This document shows, piece after piece, positions 11,131-22,310 of a stretch of DNA of 64,000 nt. The translations under genes were made by a program, and so were the position numbers. The notes under the pieces are model-generated. The model was not told the origin of the DNA, did not search any database, and worked only from the letters and a program-made list of their open reading frames with translations. The stretch's first letter is position 1, and each line of letters starts with the position of its first letter. The stretch comes from Chiridota heheva (lineage: Eukaryota > Echinodermata > Holothuroidea > Apodida > Chiridotidae), in the NCBI GenBank assembly GCA_020152595.1, contig JAIGNY010002020.1, positions 980,001-1,044,000 on the forward strand. The letters are read 5' to 3'.

Positions 11131-11605
11131 GCATGCCTATTAATGGGAACATAAATGTTCCTATTAATGGGAACATTTTGCTACATAAAAGTCGCCATTT
11201 TGTGAGATTTCCCATGATCCTTTGCTATCCTAACGTTAAAGCCTTATGCAATGTTACATTTTTCAAATTTGAAATATGTCTGGGAAAAATATTTTTGCTC
11301 GGGGAAACTTAAATCTTATGAAAATACCTTCATTACTGTCATGACTACAAGTTTTCTACTCCTATTTGATATGTTCACCACGCCGTTTTCGATATATTAG
11401 ATAAAATAGACAATAGAACTAGGCTTTCAGGCACGAAACGGCTATTTTAAAAATTTAAATGATTTTCAACACAATGATATTTAATATTTGAAGTACATAA
11501 ATTAGAAACCATGACATTTTATTGCAACATCTGAACAATATGGCTGCATGACTTGAATATTCTTGTATGTTATAAATGTTCCTATTAATCTGTTAATAGG
11601 CATGC
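11131..11605. mobile_element. Possible MITE with GCATGCCTATTAA termini
   Basis: The left end GCATGCCTATTAA (11131-11143) is repeated inverted at the right end as TTAATAGGCATGC (11593-11605), with subterminal ATAAATGTTCCTATTAAT at both ends. A segment inside it (about 11388-11450, containing GATATATTAGATAAAATAGA) is repeated directly just outside the right end (about 11607-11670), so the true boundary may be larger than the inverted repeats suggest. Confidence 0.5.
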
Positions 11606-11714
11606 TTCGATATATTAGATAAAATAGACAATAGAGCTAGGCTTTCGGGCACGAAACGGCCATTTGGAAAATTCTAAAGAGAATTTTGCTTGTATCAATA
11701 AAATTAAATCACAT

Positions 11715-11830
11715 GTGCAGTGGCGTAGGAATCAGGCAATAATTTTATTAGGGGAGGGGGGGGGGGAGCAAGTACCATTTTGGACCCCCATATAATGAAG
11801 GTCTGAAGAATTAACATAACATAACAAGAC
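11715..11830. repeat. Fragment of a dispersed repeat (GGCGTAGGAATCAGG...)
   Basis: Carries TGGCGTAGGAATCAGG, a poly-G run, then CCATTTTGGACCCCCATATA and AATGAAGGTCTGAAGAATTA, the last two shared with 10636-10680. No coding potential. Confidence 0.45.
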
Positions 11831-12289
11831 CACTACCACCACAAAAAAAGACGCCTAGACTTAGTAAAGGATCAATGTTGACTTTGAAATTGTGAACAGA
11901 ATTGGAGCTCACTATCCACTTAGGCAAGCCATCCCAATCCCGCTAAACGCCAAATAGGGCCTATATATCCGTAAGAACTCTTTGGTCTACTTTAAACTGT
12001 TACCACGTCCACGTGTCACATGAGAATTCGCTGAAACATGAAAGAAAGGAAGTCAAAGCATCCCTACCAGATAGGAATTTGCAAACCTAAATTACATCAC
12101 CACGTACTCTTCTGCTCCTCTCAACTCAAGCGTGTCAAACCAAGAATTCGCAACCTAAATTCTTAAACTTAAATCTGAAGTTATGTTAGGTTTTAAGCAA
12201 GAGAAGAAGTCAGCTGAGTGAAATTTTGACAGCTGAAGAGGAATCCGGTCAGAAATTGAAAAGCTTTCTTTTTCTCCCTCTGAAGATAG

Positions 12290-14200
12290 AACATATAATA
12301 AGTCCTCTTATTGTTCCTTTATTTCCACAAGGCATTCGATACGCTTGAGTAGTCCTTTATTGATGTTGTTTTTAATACTTTTAATTTCGGTAATGACATC
12401 AAGCGGTGGTTGCTTACCCTGTACCCTAATTGCATCAGAATGTCTGTTAAACAATGACCATTTGTCTGGTTTTTTTCATATCAATCGTGGTGTAAGGCAA
12501 GACTGATGTGTCTTGAAATCTTGGCTGATATGTTTAGGCATAACAACAGTTTTAGGGGAATAGTTGTTTGTGATCACGAGTTTAAAGTCACGCACGTTGA
12601 TGATACAACGCGTTTTATTAATGATAGTGTAACATCTGTTTAAGCGGTCATTGATATGCTACATGTTTTTATTCAGCTTTCAGGTCTTAATGTAAATCTC
12701 GATAAATCAAATCTCTTTCCTATTAGGTCTCTGGTTAGCAATGCCACACCTGATTTTAATCATTTTGGTTTTAATATTACCTAGGACCTGTCAAATGTCT
12801 GGTAGTATTTAAATCTCACCATAAAGTTGATTTCTTTAAGCTTAATTACTTACCCAAACTACCCCGTCTTATATCCCAATCTGCCCATTGCAGATCTGGT
12901 CTCAGAGAGATTTGACACCGATCGGTACCATTGTTAGAACGTTTAGGCTTCCTCAGCTTGTGTTTCTTTTCTCTGTCCTTCTATCTCCACCCCTTACTTT
13001 TATAAAAGATGTGAAGAAAACTATTTTCAACTTTATTTAAAACGGCAAGCCCGATAAAGTCCGTAGAAATACTCTTACTCTTCCTACGTATTCAAGCGGG
13101 CTTAAGATGATCTTTGATTTTTGTAGATACCATTAAGATTGCATGAGTTAAGCGGTATATTGATGTCGTATTCATACCTTGGAAAGTATTCTTTTATTTG
13201 TGTTTTTATTGTATGGAAAATTGTTTCCTTTTCGCTGTAATTTTCAAAATAAAAACATTTGCAATATATGTAATAATTTTATTCATCAAGTATGCTCTGC
13301 ATGGAGCAATTTCTCACGGCCACACCTGTGGACAATTATAGTTGCCAAATTATTTGGAATAACCATCATATCCAAATTAATAATCACACTATACTCGATA
13401 AGTTGCTCTTTAATCAAGGTGTTAGGTATATTACTGATATTCTTAATAACGATGGACTTTTTTTCTATACAGTGATTTTGGTTTTACAATATTGAACATT
13501 GTTTTTCACGCATTATTATGGAATCATCTCAGCAATAGCAAGGTCTTGGAAGAACACCTTGACTAAAGAAACAACCCCTAATATTTAGGAGGTTCTTCTC
13601 TCTAAACTTGTTAAGTATCATAAAGTAACCCGTTCGGTATACCCACAACTTTTTTTTAGTACAATCTACTGCTCCCTGCCAAAGGTTACTGGGAGCAAAT
13701 TTTTGCAATTTAAGGTAATGAATGGAATACCATATTTTTCAAATTGTGCTATAGCTGTACGTAATACTCGGATCCGTTATTTTCAGTACCGTTTTCTGCA
13801 CCTCTATCTGGCAACGAACTCTTATTTGTGTAAAATTAATATGCATACTTCTTTATGTACTTTTTGCGAAAATCATGTTGAATCCTTGTAGCACCTTTTC
13901 TGGTCATGTACCTGTAGCTATTCATTCTGGGTTTGCATTGCCCGTAATTATCTGCTGTCAGCAATGGTCGATGATATGTCGTATACCGTGAAGTTTCTGG
14001 GTTTACAAATAAGATGTTACAAAGATATAATTTTACTATATTCTATGCTAAGCACTTTCTTTACTTATGTAAAATCCGAAATACCCTTCCTGGTTTTTAA
14101 AAGTAAATAAAAGTTTCATGTCGAGTATCACATCGCCTTATGAATAATGATATCAAACTCTTGGCAGAGCTGAATGTACTTTTTCCACATAAATTTCATA
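12290..14200 (+). pseudogene. Decayed L1-like non-LTR retrotransposon, reverse-transcriptase part
   Basis: Scattered frames on the plus strand spell the reverse-transcriptase order of an L1-type LINE: an F-D-(T/S)-L-E-W block with KRWLLTLYPN (about 12330-12430), NRGVRQ (about 12485), a THVDDT block in place of the usual (Y/F)ADDT catalytic motif (about 12590), LSGLNVNLDKSN (about 12680), then downstream blocks QIIWNNHHIQIN (about 13350), RIRYFQYRFLHLYLATNSYL (about 13770) and a C-terminal CTFCENHVESL...HLFWSC zinc-knuckle-like segment (about 13860). Stops and frameshifts interrupt it repeatedly, so it cannot be active. The endonuclease part is not recognisable upstream. L1/Tx1-type assignment is from block order and could be refined. 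Confidence 0.7.
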
Positions 14201-14429
14201 TTATTACTCATACCTAAAATGTATGCTGTACTGCTTCCGGGCCCAATAGCATTGTATTCTGTCATGTTCTTATGTTTATGTTTAAGTGTATAAGTTTGCT
14301 GACTTTGTTGTTTATAAAGAAAATAATAGTATGGTATTCTTTTTTTTTTTTTTTGCAATGATGAATCAACGTAAATATCTTTCAAGAGAGAATTTTAAAT
14401 AATGGGGAAAAATGTCATAAATGAAGATT

Positions 14430-14787
14430 AAAGAGAAGCGGATCCAACCCTGTGGAACATCACTTGTAACTTTCTTCCAAGGAGATACTTTACCATTAAC
14501 AACATCTCTTTGTCACCTGTCAACTAACCAAGAATTTATCCAACTGGCATACTTTCCCTCCACTCCAAGCGTTCTTGTTTTCATCATGAGCCTGCCTAAC
14601 GAAACCTTATCAAATGCTTCTTGAAAATCTAAATAGATAACATCCACATTATGACCAGAATCAATTTTAATATCAAGTCTAGTAACATCATCAAGAAACT
14701 CCAATACATTAGAAACACAAGACCTCTTAGGTATGGACCCATGCTGGGACATTTTCAACAAACCATTGACCAGTAAATGATCTAGAA
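14430..14787 (-). pseudogene. CR1-like LINE, reverse-transcriptase fragment, 3' side of hAT insertion
   Basis: Minus-strand translation gives SQHGSIPKRSCVSNVLEFLD, then VDVIYLDFQEAFDKV with the catalytic motif A Asp, and [13 protein letters not shown] where the copy breaks off at about 14435, before the palm motif. The match to the plus-strand CR1-like copy at 56246-56760 is close. It is one half of a LINE split by the hAT element at 14788-19092; the other half is 19093-20235. Confidence 0.85.
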
Positions 14788-17700
14788 CAGGCCCGTAGCA
14801 CCGTTTGTTTTAGTGGTGCGGCGACGTTGATATTACTAAGCGGAGCGCCGCCATCACTTGGCGCGTAGCGTGGCAAATTTTTTGAAAAAAAAAGGTACCC
14901 CTAGATTGCCAGAAATGACACTTCCCAGGTCTTGCAAGCTGTATTTGAACATCCTCTATTTTGGACGAATATGTGAATAGGTCTATCTGTTTTGTCATAA
15001 AATGGATCGTTCCGACTTTACACAAAATTATGCCATCCACGTTTCTTCGAACTGTCAAAGTTTATTTCCATACAGGACATGTTTATTATAATCATATCGG
15101 AACATCACCAGATAGCAGTAATTTCTATTCTCTCAAAAAGCACAATTTAACGAGTAAACTGACCCCAGTTCTGAAGGCAAAATACGTTTGGGCAAAATCA
15201 TAAAGAAATACAACTTCACACTTCTAACTTTAATTTTCTTAAGCCCGAAAACGTATACATATGTATTATTTTTTCACTTATGGAGGGGTGTAGAGACCTT
15301 ATCCTTTCCGGCACTCACATCTAAACCACCATTTTTTTTGTGGCGGGAAGCGGGGGAGGGGGGGGGGGGGTATATGTGATTTGAGCTCCATATCCCTTTT
15401 TTCATGCTATTACAGTATTATCGGATGTGTTAATCCGTGAACTTTGCCCTGTCATTTTTCAAATTATGGGGAAAGTAAGGTTATTCTCTTAATAAATCAT
15501 AACTAAATCAACTTGAACTGTTTGTTTGTTGTCTCATCAACTTCAGTCCGATTTGCTAATCTTAGTAATCTATCCAAAGTATCGATGACAAAAACAAAAC
15601 AGAAAGTCCAACAAAATGTTTAGATAATTTTTCAGATAAATTATGGAATGAAGTAAGTTTGTTTTTAACAAAAATAAATAAAATGATAACTGATAGTCTA
15701 ATACGATAATATTTCGTAATCTATACAAAAGTTCCACTGAATTCAAGGACTCGAGAGTGACGAGACTATAGGCCTATTTCTGTATTCGACTATTCGCCGG
15801 CTTGGAGAAATGATCCAAAGACTGCACAACGGTGAGCAGTGTCGGCAAATTCACTTGCTATTTTCGTCAGATCCAAGCTATCTGTCGTGTCTTTGTTTAC
15901 ATGGAGGACAAGTAGATGGTTCAGTCGTTTCTGTTTCATGGTGGCTCGCATGTACGTCTTGGTGCGTTTCAGAGCGCTGAAAAATCGTTCGCTTACCGCG
16001 TTTGTAGCTGGCATGACAAGTACAAGTTTAAGCAAAATGCACACTTCAGATAGAAGCAATTTCGTACCGAAATCTAAAGACTTCATATACTTTACTATAT
16101 CAGGAAGCAAATACACACTGACACTGGTACATTCAGGCGGTTTATATGCTGACATGTGTGACCCAGCGTTTCCAGCTGGACTCCTGAGTTGACTTGGATC
16201 AATGTCGTCTTTGTAGAAATCAGAAACGAAGTGAAAATCCTCCCCAATTCCTTTGCCATAACATGCATCCAGGAGGAGGTTCTATAGCTTGACGTAGGTT
16301 TGGTACCCCGTCTGCTTTAAACGATCTCGTATGCAGTTAACGATGTTGTCGATAGCCTCTGTGTAGATTCGCTTAAAATACCCCTTCGCACTTGCAGGTT
16401 GATCATCAACAGAAGGACCCAAGCCGGATTGGGACTTTTCTTCTTCGTGGTGTCTCTGGTTGGTTCACATTGAGTGTAGAAGCAAGTAATCCTACGGCCT
16501 CCCAGAAAGTGTCGAACTGACTTCGTATGCCTTCAATAGTGGAAACGGTTTTCTCTGCGACACTCTGCCCTTCCGCAGCAAAAATGTATGCGTGTTGCAA
16601 AGTCCTACTCAAATTGTCGCTATGACTTAGGATCAGGTGTGCTAGCTTTATACCAAATAAGAAATCAAACTTCTTCATGTACGAAGCCACACCTCTCAGT
16701 TTACCCTTTGTGCTAGGATCCCTTTCCTCCAAGAGACACTCCTGCCAAACATTCTGTAGAACTTCGTAGTTTTCCAGTATGCTCCGAAGTGCATCTTCTC
16801 TAACTGTCCACCGAGTTGGACACATGACACGGATTCCAGTGAAGCACTCATTCCCAATCCTCTCCTTCATCTCGATAAACTTAGTTCCACGTCGGGGGGA
16901 GTTCCTAATTAGTTTAATAATCTCCCTTGTATTTTCCAAAGCATCACACATTAGCCGGTTTATCTTTATGGTGTCACCACATGCAGGATTAAGGGCATGA
17001 CCATAGCAATGTGTGTACACAGCCTTTGGTTGTTCATCTGTTATCTTCTTTGCAACACCTCCGTGTACACCCGACATGGCAGCCGCTCCATCATAGCATT
17101 GACCTCTTGCTTTCTGAAGGGACAACTGCATTCGAAGAAGAACATCTTTGAAGACGGCAACTAATGCATCGGCGGTTGTTAAAGACACTTTATACAACCC
17201 AATGAAATCTTCATGGACTTCAAACTGGTCGTCGACCCACCGTATGCATATCACAACGTGTTCCTTGTTGGAAACATCGGGGGTTTTATCCACCATAATT
17301 GTATAGAATGGAGCTGTCTGGATATTTAAAACAACCTCACGTAAAGCCTATAAAAAAGAAATGAAGCATGTAAAAAATAAGCACGGATGTTAGTAACTAT
17401 ACGTGCGCGCTAGTCGCCAATTGTGGCTTTAAATGAAATTTAAAGGGGTCTGGCGAGTTATACCATTTTAACGAGTTATACCATTTTGTTGTAGTGGACA
17501 TTAGCACACAAATGTTTTAAGAAGCATGTTCAACGCACACTTGCATGATGCTTCATAGATGTGAGTAGATATGTTCCAAAAGAGATTTACAAATTAAAAG
17601 GAAGGCGAATGCGATAGTGACGCGTAACAAAAATAAATGAATAAACAAAAAACAAACATGAATCTGCGCCCCATGCAGCTTAAATTGAAAATTCAAACAA

Positions 17701-19092
17701 AAAATATAGCAGCACTGCAGAACCATTTTTAGGGGGTGGGGTGGAGGTAAGAGTAATAGTCTGGATTTTTGTATAACGATGGTCCCCTGCGCCCACGTCG
17801 ATATTTCCTTTGTTCCGCTGCAATTGGTATAGTGATCCCTATATTATGTTCTGTTCCTCCGACGCTGGGGAGGAGTTAAGTTTTTGCTATTCTGATTTTG
17901 TTTGCGCAATTATGAAATATCTTCCACCGCCTAAAATGTATAATTGAATTAAGTCTTACCGTTAGTGCCATTATCTGTAAAACTTCGTTTTGAATTCCAG
18001 CAGAGAGATACTTGTCAGATTTCCGTGATAACCAGTTTCGAATCCGTGAATCATCTTCACCACGCAACTTAAAAAGAGTTATAAGATTAGAATTTGACTC
18101 ATCCCCATCACCCCTGAAAGCTAGTCCTTGCCGTGCAAGGAATTTAACATTAGAAATGATAAATTTATATCTTTAGTTATCTTTGGCAATGTCACAACCA
18201 TTAAGACTGCATCCTTGTGGCAAACACTACCTTCATGTGCCTTGAACCCCCGAGTCGCTTCTTTCCAATCTTTAAAGCCTTTGTTTTTAGCGATAAATGC
18301 GGAATCCATATTTGGTGAATTAAGCTTCTTTGCCTTGTATGCCTTGATGCATGTATAGCAGAATGCCATATCATTTGATTTGTTATAATGCAACCAAGCA
18401 AACTGGTTAAACCAACTTGATTGGAACGCAGAAAGTTCTGGTTTTTCTGTCCAAAACTTCGTTTTGGGAAATTGATTACTGGTTGATTTGGTGCCTCTCA
18501 ATGTCCGGAGTTGTTATAGAATAATCCATCTTAACTCGCTCTGTCCTTTATCAAATTTCATGCATATAAGATAAAACGCGACTTCTTTAGCGTACAGGTA
18601 GGTCACGCACGTGTATGGTGCGCCGAGTGTGCTCTAAGTCCACAACTTGACCGTGACTCCAAGTTATATAGTTTCTCGCTCTGTGATTGGATAAGCAGGT
18701 AAATTTGCATCTCATGTCGACTCCAAGTTGTGTCGATTTCATGCAAATTATGTCGACTTAAAATCAATACAACTTGAAGTGGACGTGGACTTCAGCTCGT
18801 AAAGAAAAACATTCACAACTATGCCATGCTTGCACTTATTAGGTTAAATTTTACGCGTACGCGTGTCAACGGATTAGACAGTTCGGATGGGTAAAGTGTT
18901 GCGCATTGTTACGAATTACCAATATAACCGCGTAATACTTGGAGGGGGTGGGGGTATTTCCTCAGAAAATACTGATATTTTTGTATTGTTAAAAAAATAA
19001 AAAAATAATTAATATTATTATTATTATGTTATTTATTGCGAAAAAGTGGTGCGGCGATCGCCGCACCAGCCGCAGCGGCTGCTACGGGCCTG
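14788..19092 (-). mobile_element. hAT DNA transposon inserted in a CR1-like LINE
   Basis: The terminal inverted repeats start CAGGCCCGTAGCA at 14788 and, inverted, at 19092; a subterminal GTGGTGCGGCGA also occurs at both ends. The flanks are 8-bp target duplications, ATCTAGAA (14780-14787) and ATCTAAAA (19093-19100), with one mismatch. Eight-bp duplications and CAG ends are typical of the hAT superfamily. The interior encodes a degenerate transposase on the minus strand. LINE sequence continues on both sides, which fixes the order of insertion. Confidence 0.95.
15790..18530 (-). pseudogene. hAT transposase (TTF zinc finger, DUF4371, dimerisation domain), broken
   Basis: Read on the minus strand: a TTF-type zinc-finger region (18501-18180; W-F-N-Q-F-A-W-L-H-Y-N, AFCYTCIKAYKAKKL, GFKDWKEATRGFKAHE), then FLARQGLAFRGDGDESNSNL and LRGEDDSRIRNWL (18155-17961), a probable intron (GTAAGA donor at 17959, TTTTTTATAG acceptor before 17347), the central DUF4371/RNase-H-like part (17347-16406; FYTIMVDKTPDVSNKEH, RWVDDQFEVHEDF), and the C-terminal dimerisation domain (16155-15790; MPATNAVSERFFSALKRTKT, RLNHLLVLHVNKDTTDSLDL). 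Lesions: a frameshift with probable deletion near 18155, a one-base frameshift near 16440 and a TAG stop at 16284-16282. Such genes are often annotated as ZMYM1-like; here it is transposon relic and not a host gene. Confidence 0.9.
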
Positions 19093-20235
19093 ATCTAAAA
19101 TAACATCCTTAATAACTGAACAATGGACTCCAGGACCATGCACACAACACTAGTTAGACTCGCTGGCCTATAGTTACAAGACAGTCACCCTTTTAAAAAA
19201 TAAGAGTGACATTAGCATTTTTCCAATCACTGGAAACAACACCAACTTTAAAGCACTTTGAAAAGATAATACTCAGGGGAACAGACTGACAGAAAGAACA
19301 CCAAAACACTCACGTAAGACAGCATCCTGAGTCCGGACCGGGTGTTTTATTCTCTTATTTAAATTTCAAACCCCTCACATCTTAGACACAACATCAACTA
19401 AAAAATCAACATCCTTAATGAATACTAAGAGAGTGCACACTAAGATAATTCACAACATCATCAACAAGGGACTTCTTAGTAAAAACAGACACAAAGTAGT
19501 TATTCAAAGCCTCAGCCATATCCTTACCACTATTGATAGTAACACCATCAGTCCCCGTGAAGGAGATCAACAACTTCCTTGGTTTTTTGCTTTAAGCGAA
19601 CATACGTTTTTTTTAAAGCACTTTAGTATCTCTTATCAAACCCTTTGTGAACTTATGATACTTAACAAGCTCCGTATGACACCACTGTCAGACTGTGTTT
19701 CTAAACAACGCCACAACTTCTTCTTCTCCGTACAGCTCGCAAATCCTCCCGAGACATCCCTGGCCAATTTCGCCTTAGACTTGCTTAAATGGGACAAACC
19801 TATTTACACTCTCCAAAACTTTAGTTCGGAAAACATCCCATGCTTTAGAAGGATCTAATTCACAGAGCAAAGAACTTCAATCGAATGACAAATTATCCTG
19901 GAGTGCAGCAAAGTCAGCATTCTTAAAATCTAAAACCAGTTTATTAGCTGGAGAAGCCTTGGTGAAACAATGGAGATCAAAACTAATGAGGTCATGATCA
20001 CTACATCTTACCTTGCCGCTTCTTATGTTATTTCTAACTTGAACCATACTTTCTTCGTTACTGAAAATTAAATCAAAACAATTTCTACCACGCGTGGGAA
20101 GCAACACATGCGGGGTGAAACTTAGCAGTCGGATACAACTTCCAGAAAATCTTTACCATGTGGACCACGGTACAAAGATTGCAATCAATGTCTTGAAAAC
20201 AATGACCCTACTAGAAGCAACTTCTTGAAGCAGTC
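19093..20235 (-). pseudogene. CR1-like LINE, endonuclease and N-terminal RT part, 5' side of hAT insertion
   Basis: Minus-strand frames give LLPTRGRNCFDLIFSNEES, GKVRCSDHDLISFDLHCF (the SDH catalytic motif of the APE-type endonuclease) and LVLDFKNADFAALQDNLSFD, matching the plus-strand copy at 55202-55440. Downstream the linker and RT finger blocks are present but frameshifted. The copy is 5'-truncated within the endonuclease at about 20235, where the GAAAATT-rich repeat begins. Confidence 0.85.
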
Positions 20236-20244
20236 AAGCAATCA

Positions 20245-20890
20245 AGAATTGATTTGGAAGAGTCAGATTCCAGGCATGACTTCTTTTTCCCCGGGAATTG
20301 TCAATTTTCGGGAAATCTAGCTTCAATTTCAAGTTCGTGCAATTTCCTTCATTTTTGCAAACTTTTCTTCAATTATTGAAAAGTTTGTATCAATTTTCGA
20401 GAAATTTCCTTAAATTTTCGGGAAATGTTGCCAAATTCCCAATGTTTACGACCCCCTCCCCCACCACCACTACCACAACCATCCTTTTAAAAAACCGTGA
20501 TAAGAGACTCATATGTAGGTCCGTTGGGACAAATGTTAAGCCCCCTCCCCCTCTCCTTCATGTCAAATATCCTCTTACGCTGCTGATAAAATATGCAGGT
20601 CGAACTTTATCGATCCCTTGTATGAAAGATGCTTGCTCGCTTTTTCCACAACAATAACTCAAGAACGAACATTCTATGCTAGTTCTGATCGAAATTATCC
20701 CTCCAAATACCTAAAATCTCTCCTGGACCCCATTAGAGGTCTTTGACGGGCCCCTGGAATCTAACGCCGCTAAGCTCCGTGCTATACGCTCGCACTGACG
20801 CCGCTGGCGCCAGATAGCATACATAAAATTGTCAGGAATTTCGACCACACACCCCCAACCTGAGTACTCTAGCTAAGCCTCTGGTCATTA
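20245..20890 (-). repeat. GAAAATT-rich dispersed repeat, copy 1 (near full length)
   Basis: Read on the minus strand it begins near 20890 with a GGTTGGGGGTGTGTGGTCG and AATTCCTGACAA block, passes through GGGGTCC..GAGA and GATTTTAGGTATTTGGAG, TATCAGCAGCGTAAGAGGAT with ATATTTGACAT, a poly-purine G run, then a quasi-periodic region of TTTCCCGAAAATT-type units, and ends near 20245 in AAGAAGTCATG..TGGAATCTGACTCTTC. The same order is found on the plus strand at 53165-53860. No coding potential. Confidence 0.75.
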
Positions 20891-22140
20891 TCAAGAAATG
20901 GTCAGTCTAAATTCGTTTCGTTTTGTGTCGAAAGCATAGAATTTAGATCCTAGCTCGAGATTCCTCTAGCTTTGATGTAGTTGACGTAAATGATAATCTG
21001 ACAGTGTTATCCATACGTATTTACCGTATACTTTGGTCAAATTTGGTGACCGTGCAAAAGTGCAACCTAACTTGCATGATTTAATTACAAGATGGGTTCT
21101 GGGTTTCTGCCATTTCCATGAACTGACCGCATTTGAATCCATCATTGTGTTGTACTACCCACTAGGCGCGTTGGCTACAGAAAATGTTGCTGAATTTTAA
21201 CGGAAGACATACTTATTACAGCATTAAGCAAGATATTTAAAGACAAGTATCAAACGTACTGAATTTTTTAAGAATCGAAATTACCTTACAATTGCAAAAA
21301 AAATACACTTTGATATGCTTAATTAGTATGTAGCCTACCCATAAATTATATTTGTTAGTGCACATACTAGTTCTGCGATTATTGGGCCTCCATTTATCTT
21401 CCAACATAGTTCATTCCATAAAATAATAGTGAACGTACGGTGAAGAGGAAAGGCAACACTGTTTAAAGCTCTTAACGGGTGAGTAATCCACAACATTTTG
21501 TCCAATATTTTTTATTTATGTGACAGGAAAATTATAATTTCTAGTTCTAGTACTACTACTACTACTATTAACTCAGAACTAGAAAATTCGGAGTAGACCT
21601 AATTGCAGAAATACCTGCAACTGCTTGCCTAAGTACTCCAAGTTGTAGCCAGAGTAACGCGCTAATATGAGGGGACGTGCTAATATGAGCTTTTGAGGTA
21701 AATCAGATAATCTGAGGATTATCTTTCCACAGTGTCTTCAACATGCCTTTTTTGTCTCTGTGCCAACTTGCTGCTTGTGTTTTAATCTTGTTAATAAGCC
21801 TTGTTGTCACCTTTATTTTCTAGCGTGAAATGGCTTATCTTTTTGTCGACTTTGTATTATTTCAGTTCTTTCCTTCTTTTCTGATTTCTGTGAGATATAA
21901 ATGCGCAGGGTTCGTATGGTACAGTGCAGTCGTACATAGGGCTTTTAAGATAGGGGCCTACATACATGTGCATGATGTATGTTAGCTCTGTCGTTTCTGC
22001 ATTTACTAGCAAAGGGAGGGTCATATTCTAGTTCCAATGATTTGTGAGTAATTATCTTAATTTTGAAGATGAATTATAAACCATGGGTAACTATTAACAT
22101 TTTTAAAGCTTACATTGATTTATTTTATTTTATTATGTAC
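20891..22140. other. Intergenic DNA, possible Nup62 5' region
   Basis: No coding homology. A good donor-like site, AACGG followed by GTGAGTAATCC, has its GT at 21479-21480 and could end a non-coding first exon of Nup62 joined to the acceptor at 24346. This is only a candidate; other donors are possible. Confidence 0.3.
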
Positions 22141-22154
22141 TGTATGAATCAGGT

Positions 22155-22310
22155 TTGGGGTCAATTACAATTGCAATTATTTTTTCCGAAAATGTTCAAT
22201 TACAATAACAGCTCTCTGGAAATTTTCAATTACAATTACAACTGCCCAGAAATTTCCAATTACAATTACATTTTTTTTTTTTAAATTACAATTACAATTA
22301 CATTTTGTAT
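22155..22310. repeat. AATTAC-rich simple repeat
   Basis: Repeated CAATTACAATTACAA blocks separated by GGAAATTT-type spacers and a poly-T run. Confidence 0.8.

Noticed and set aside
15790-18530. Host ZMYM1-like gene
   Set aside because: The reading frame is broken in at least three places and lies between hAT terminal inverted repeats with an 8-bp target duplication.
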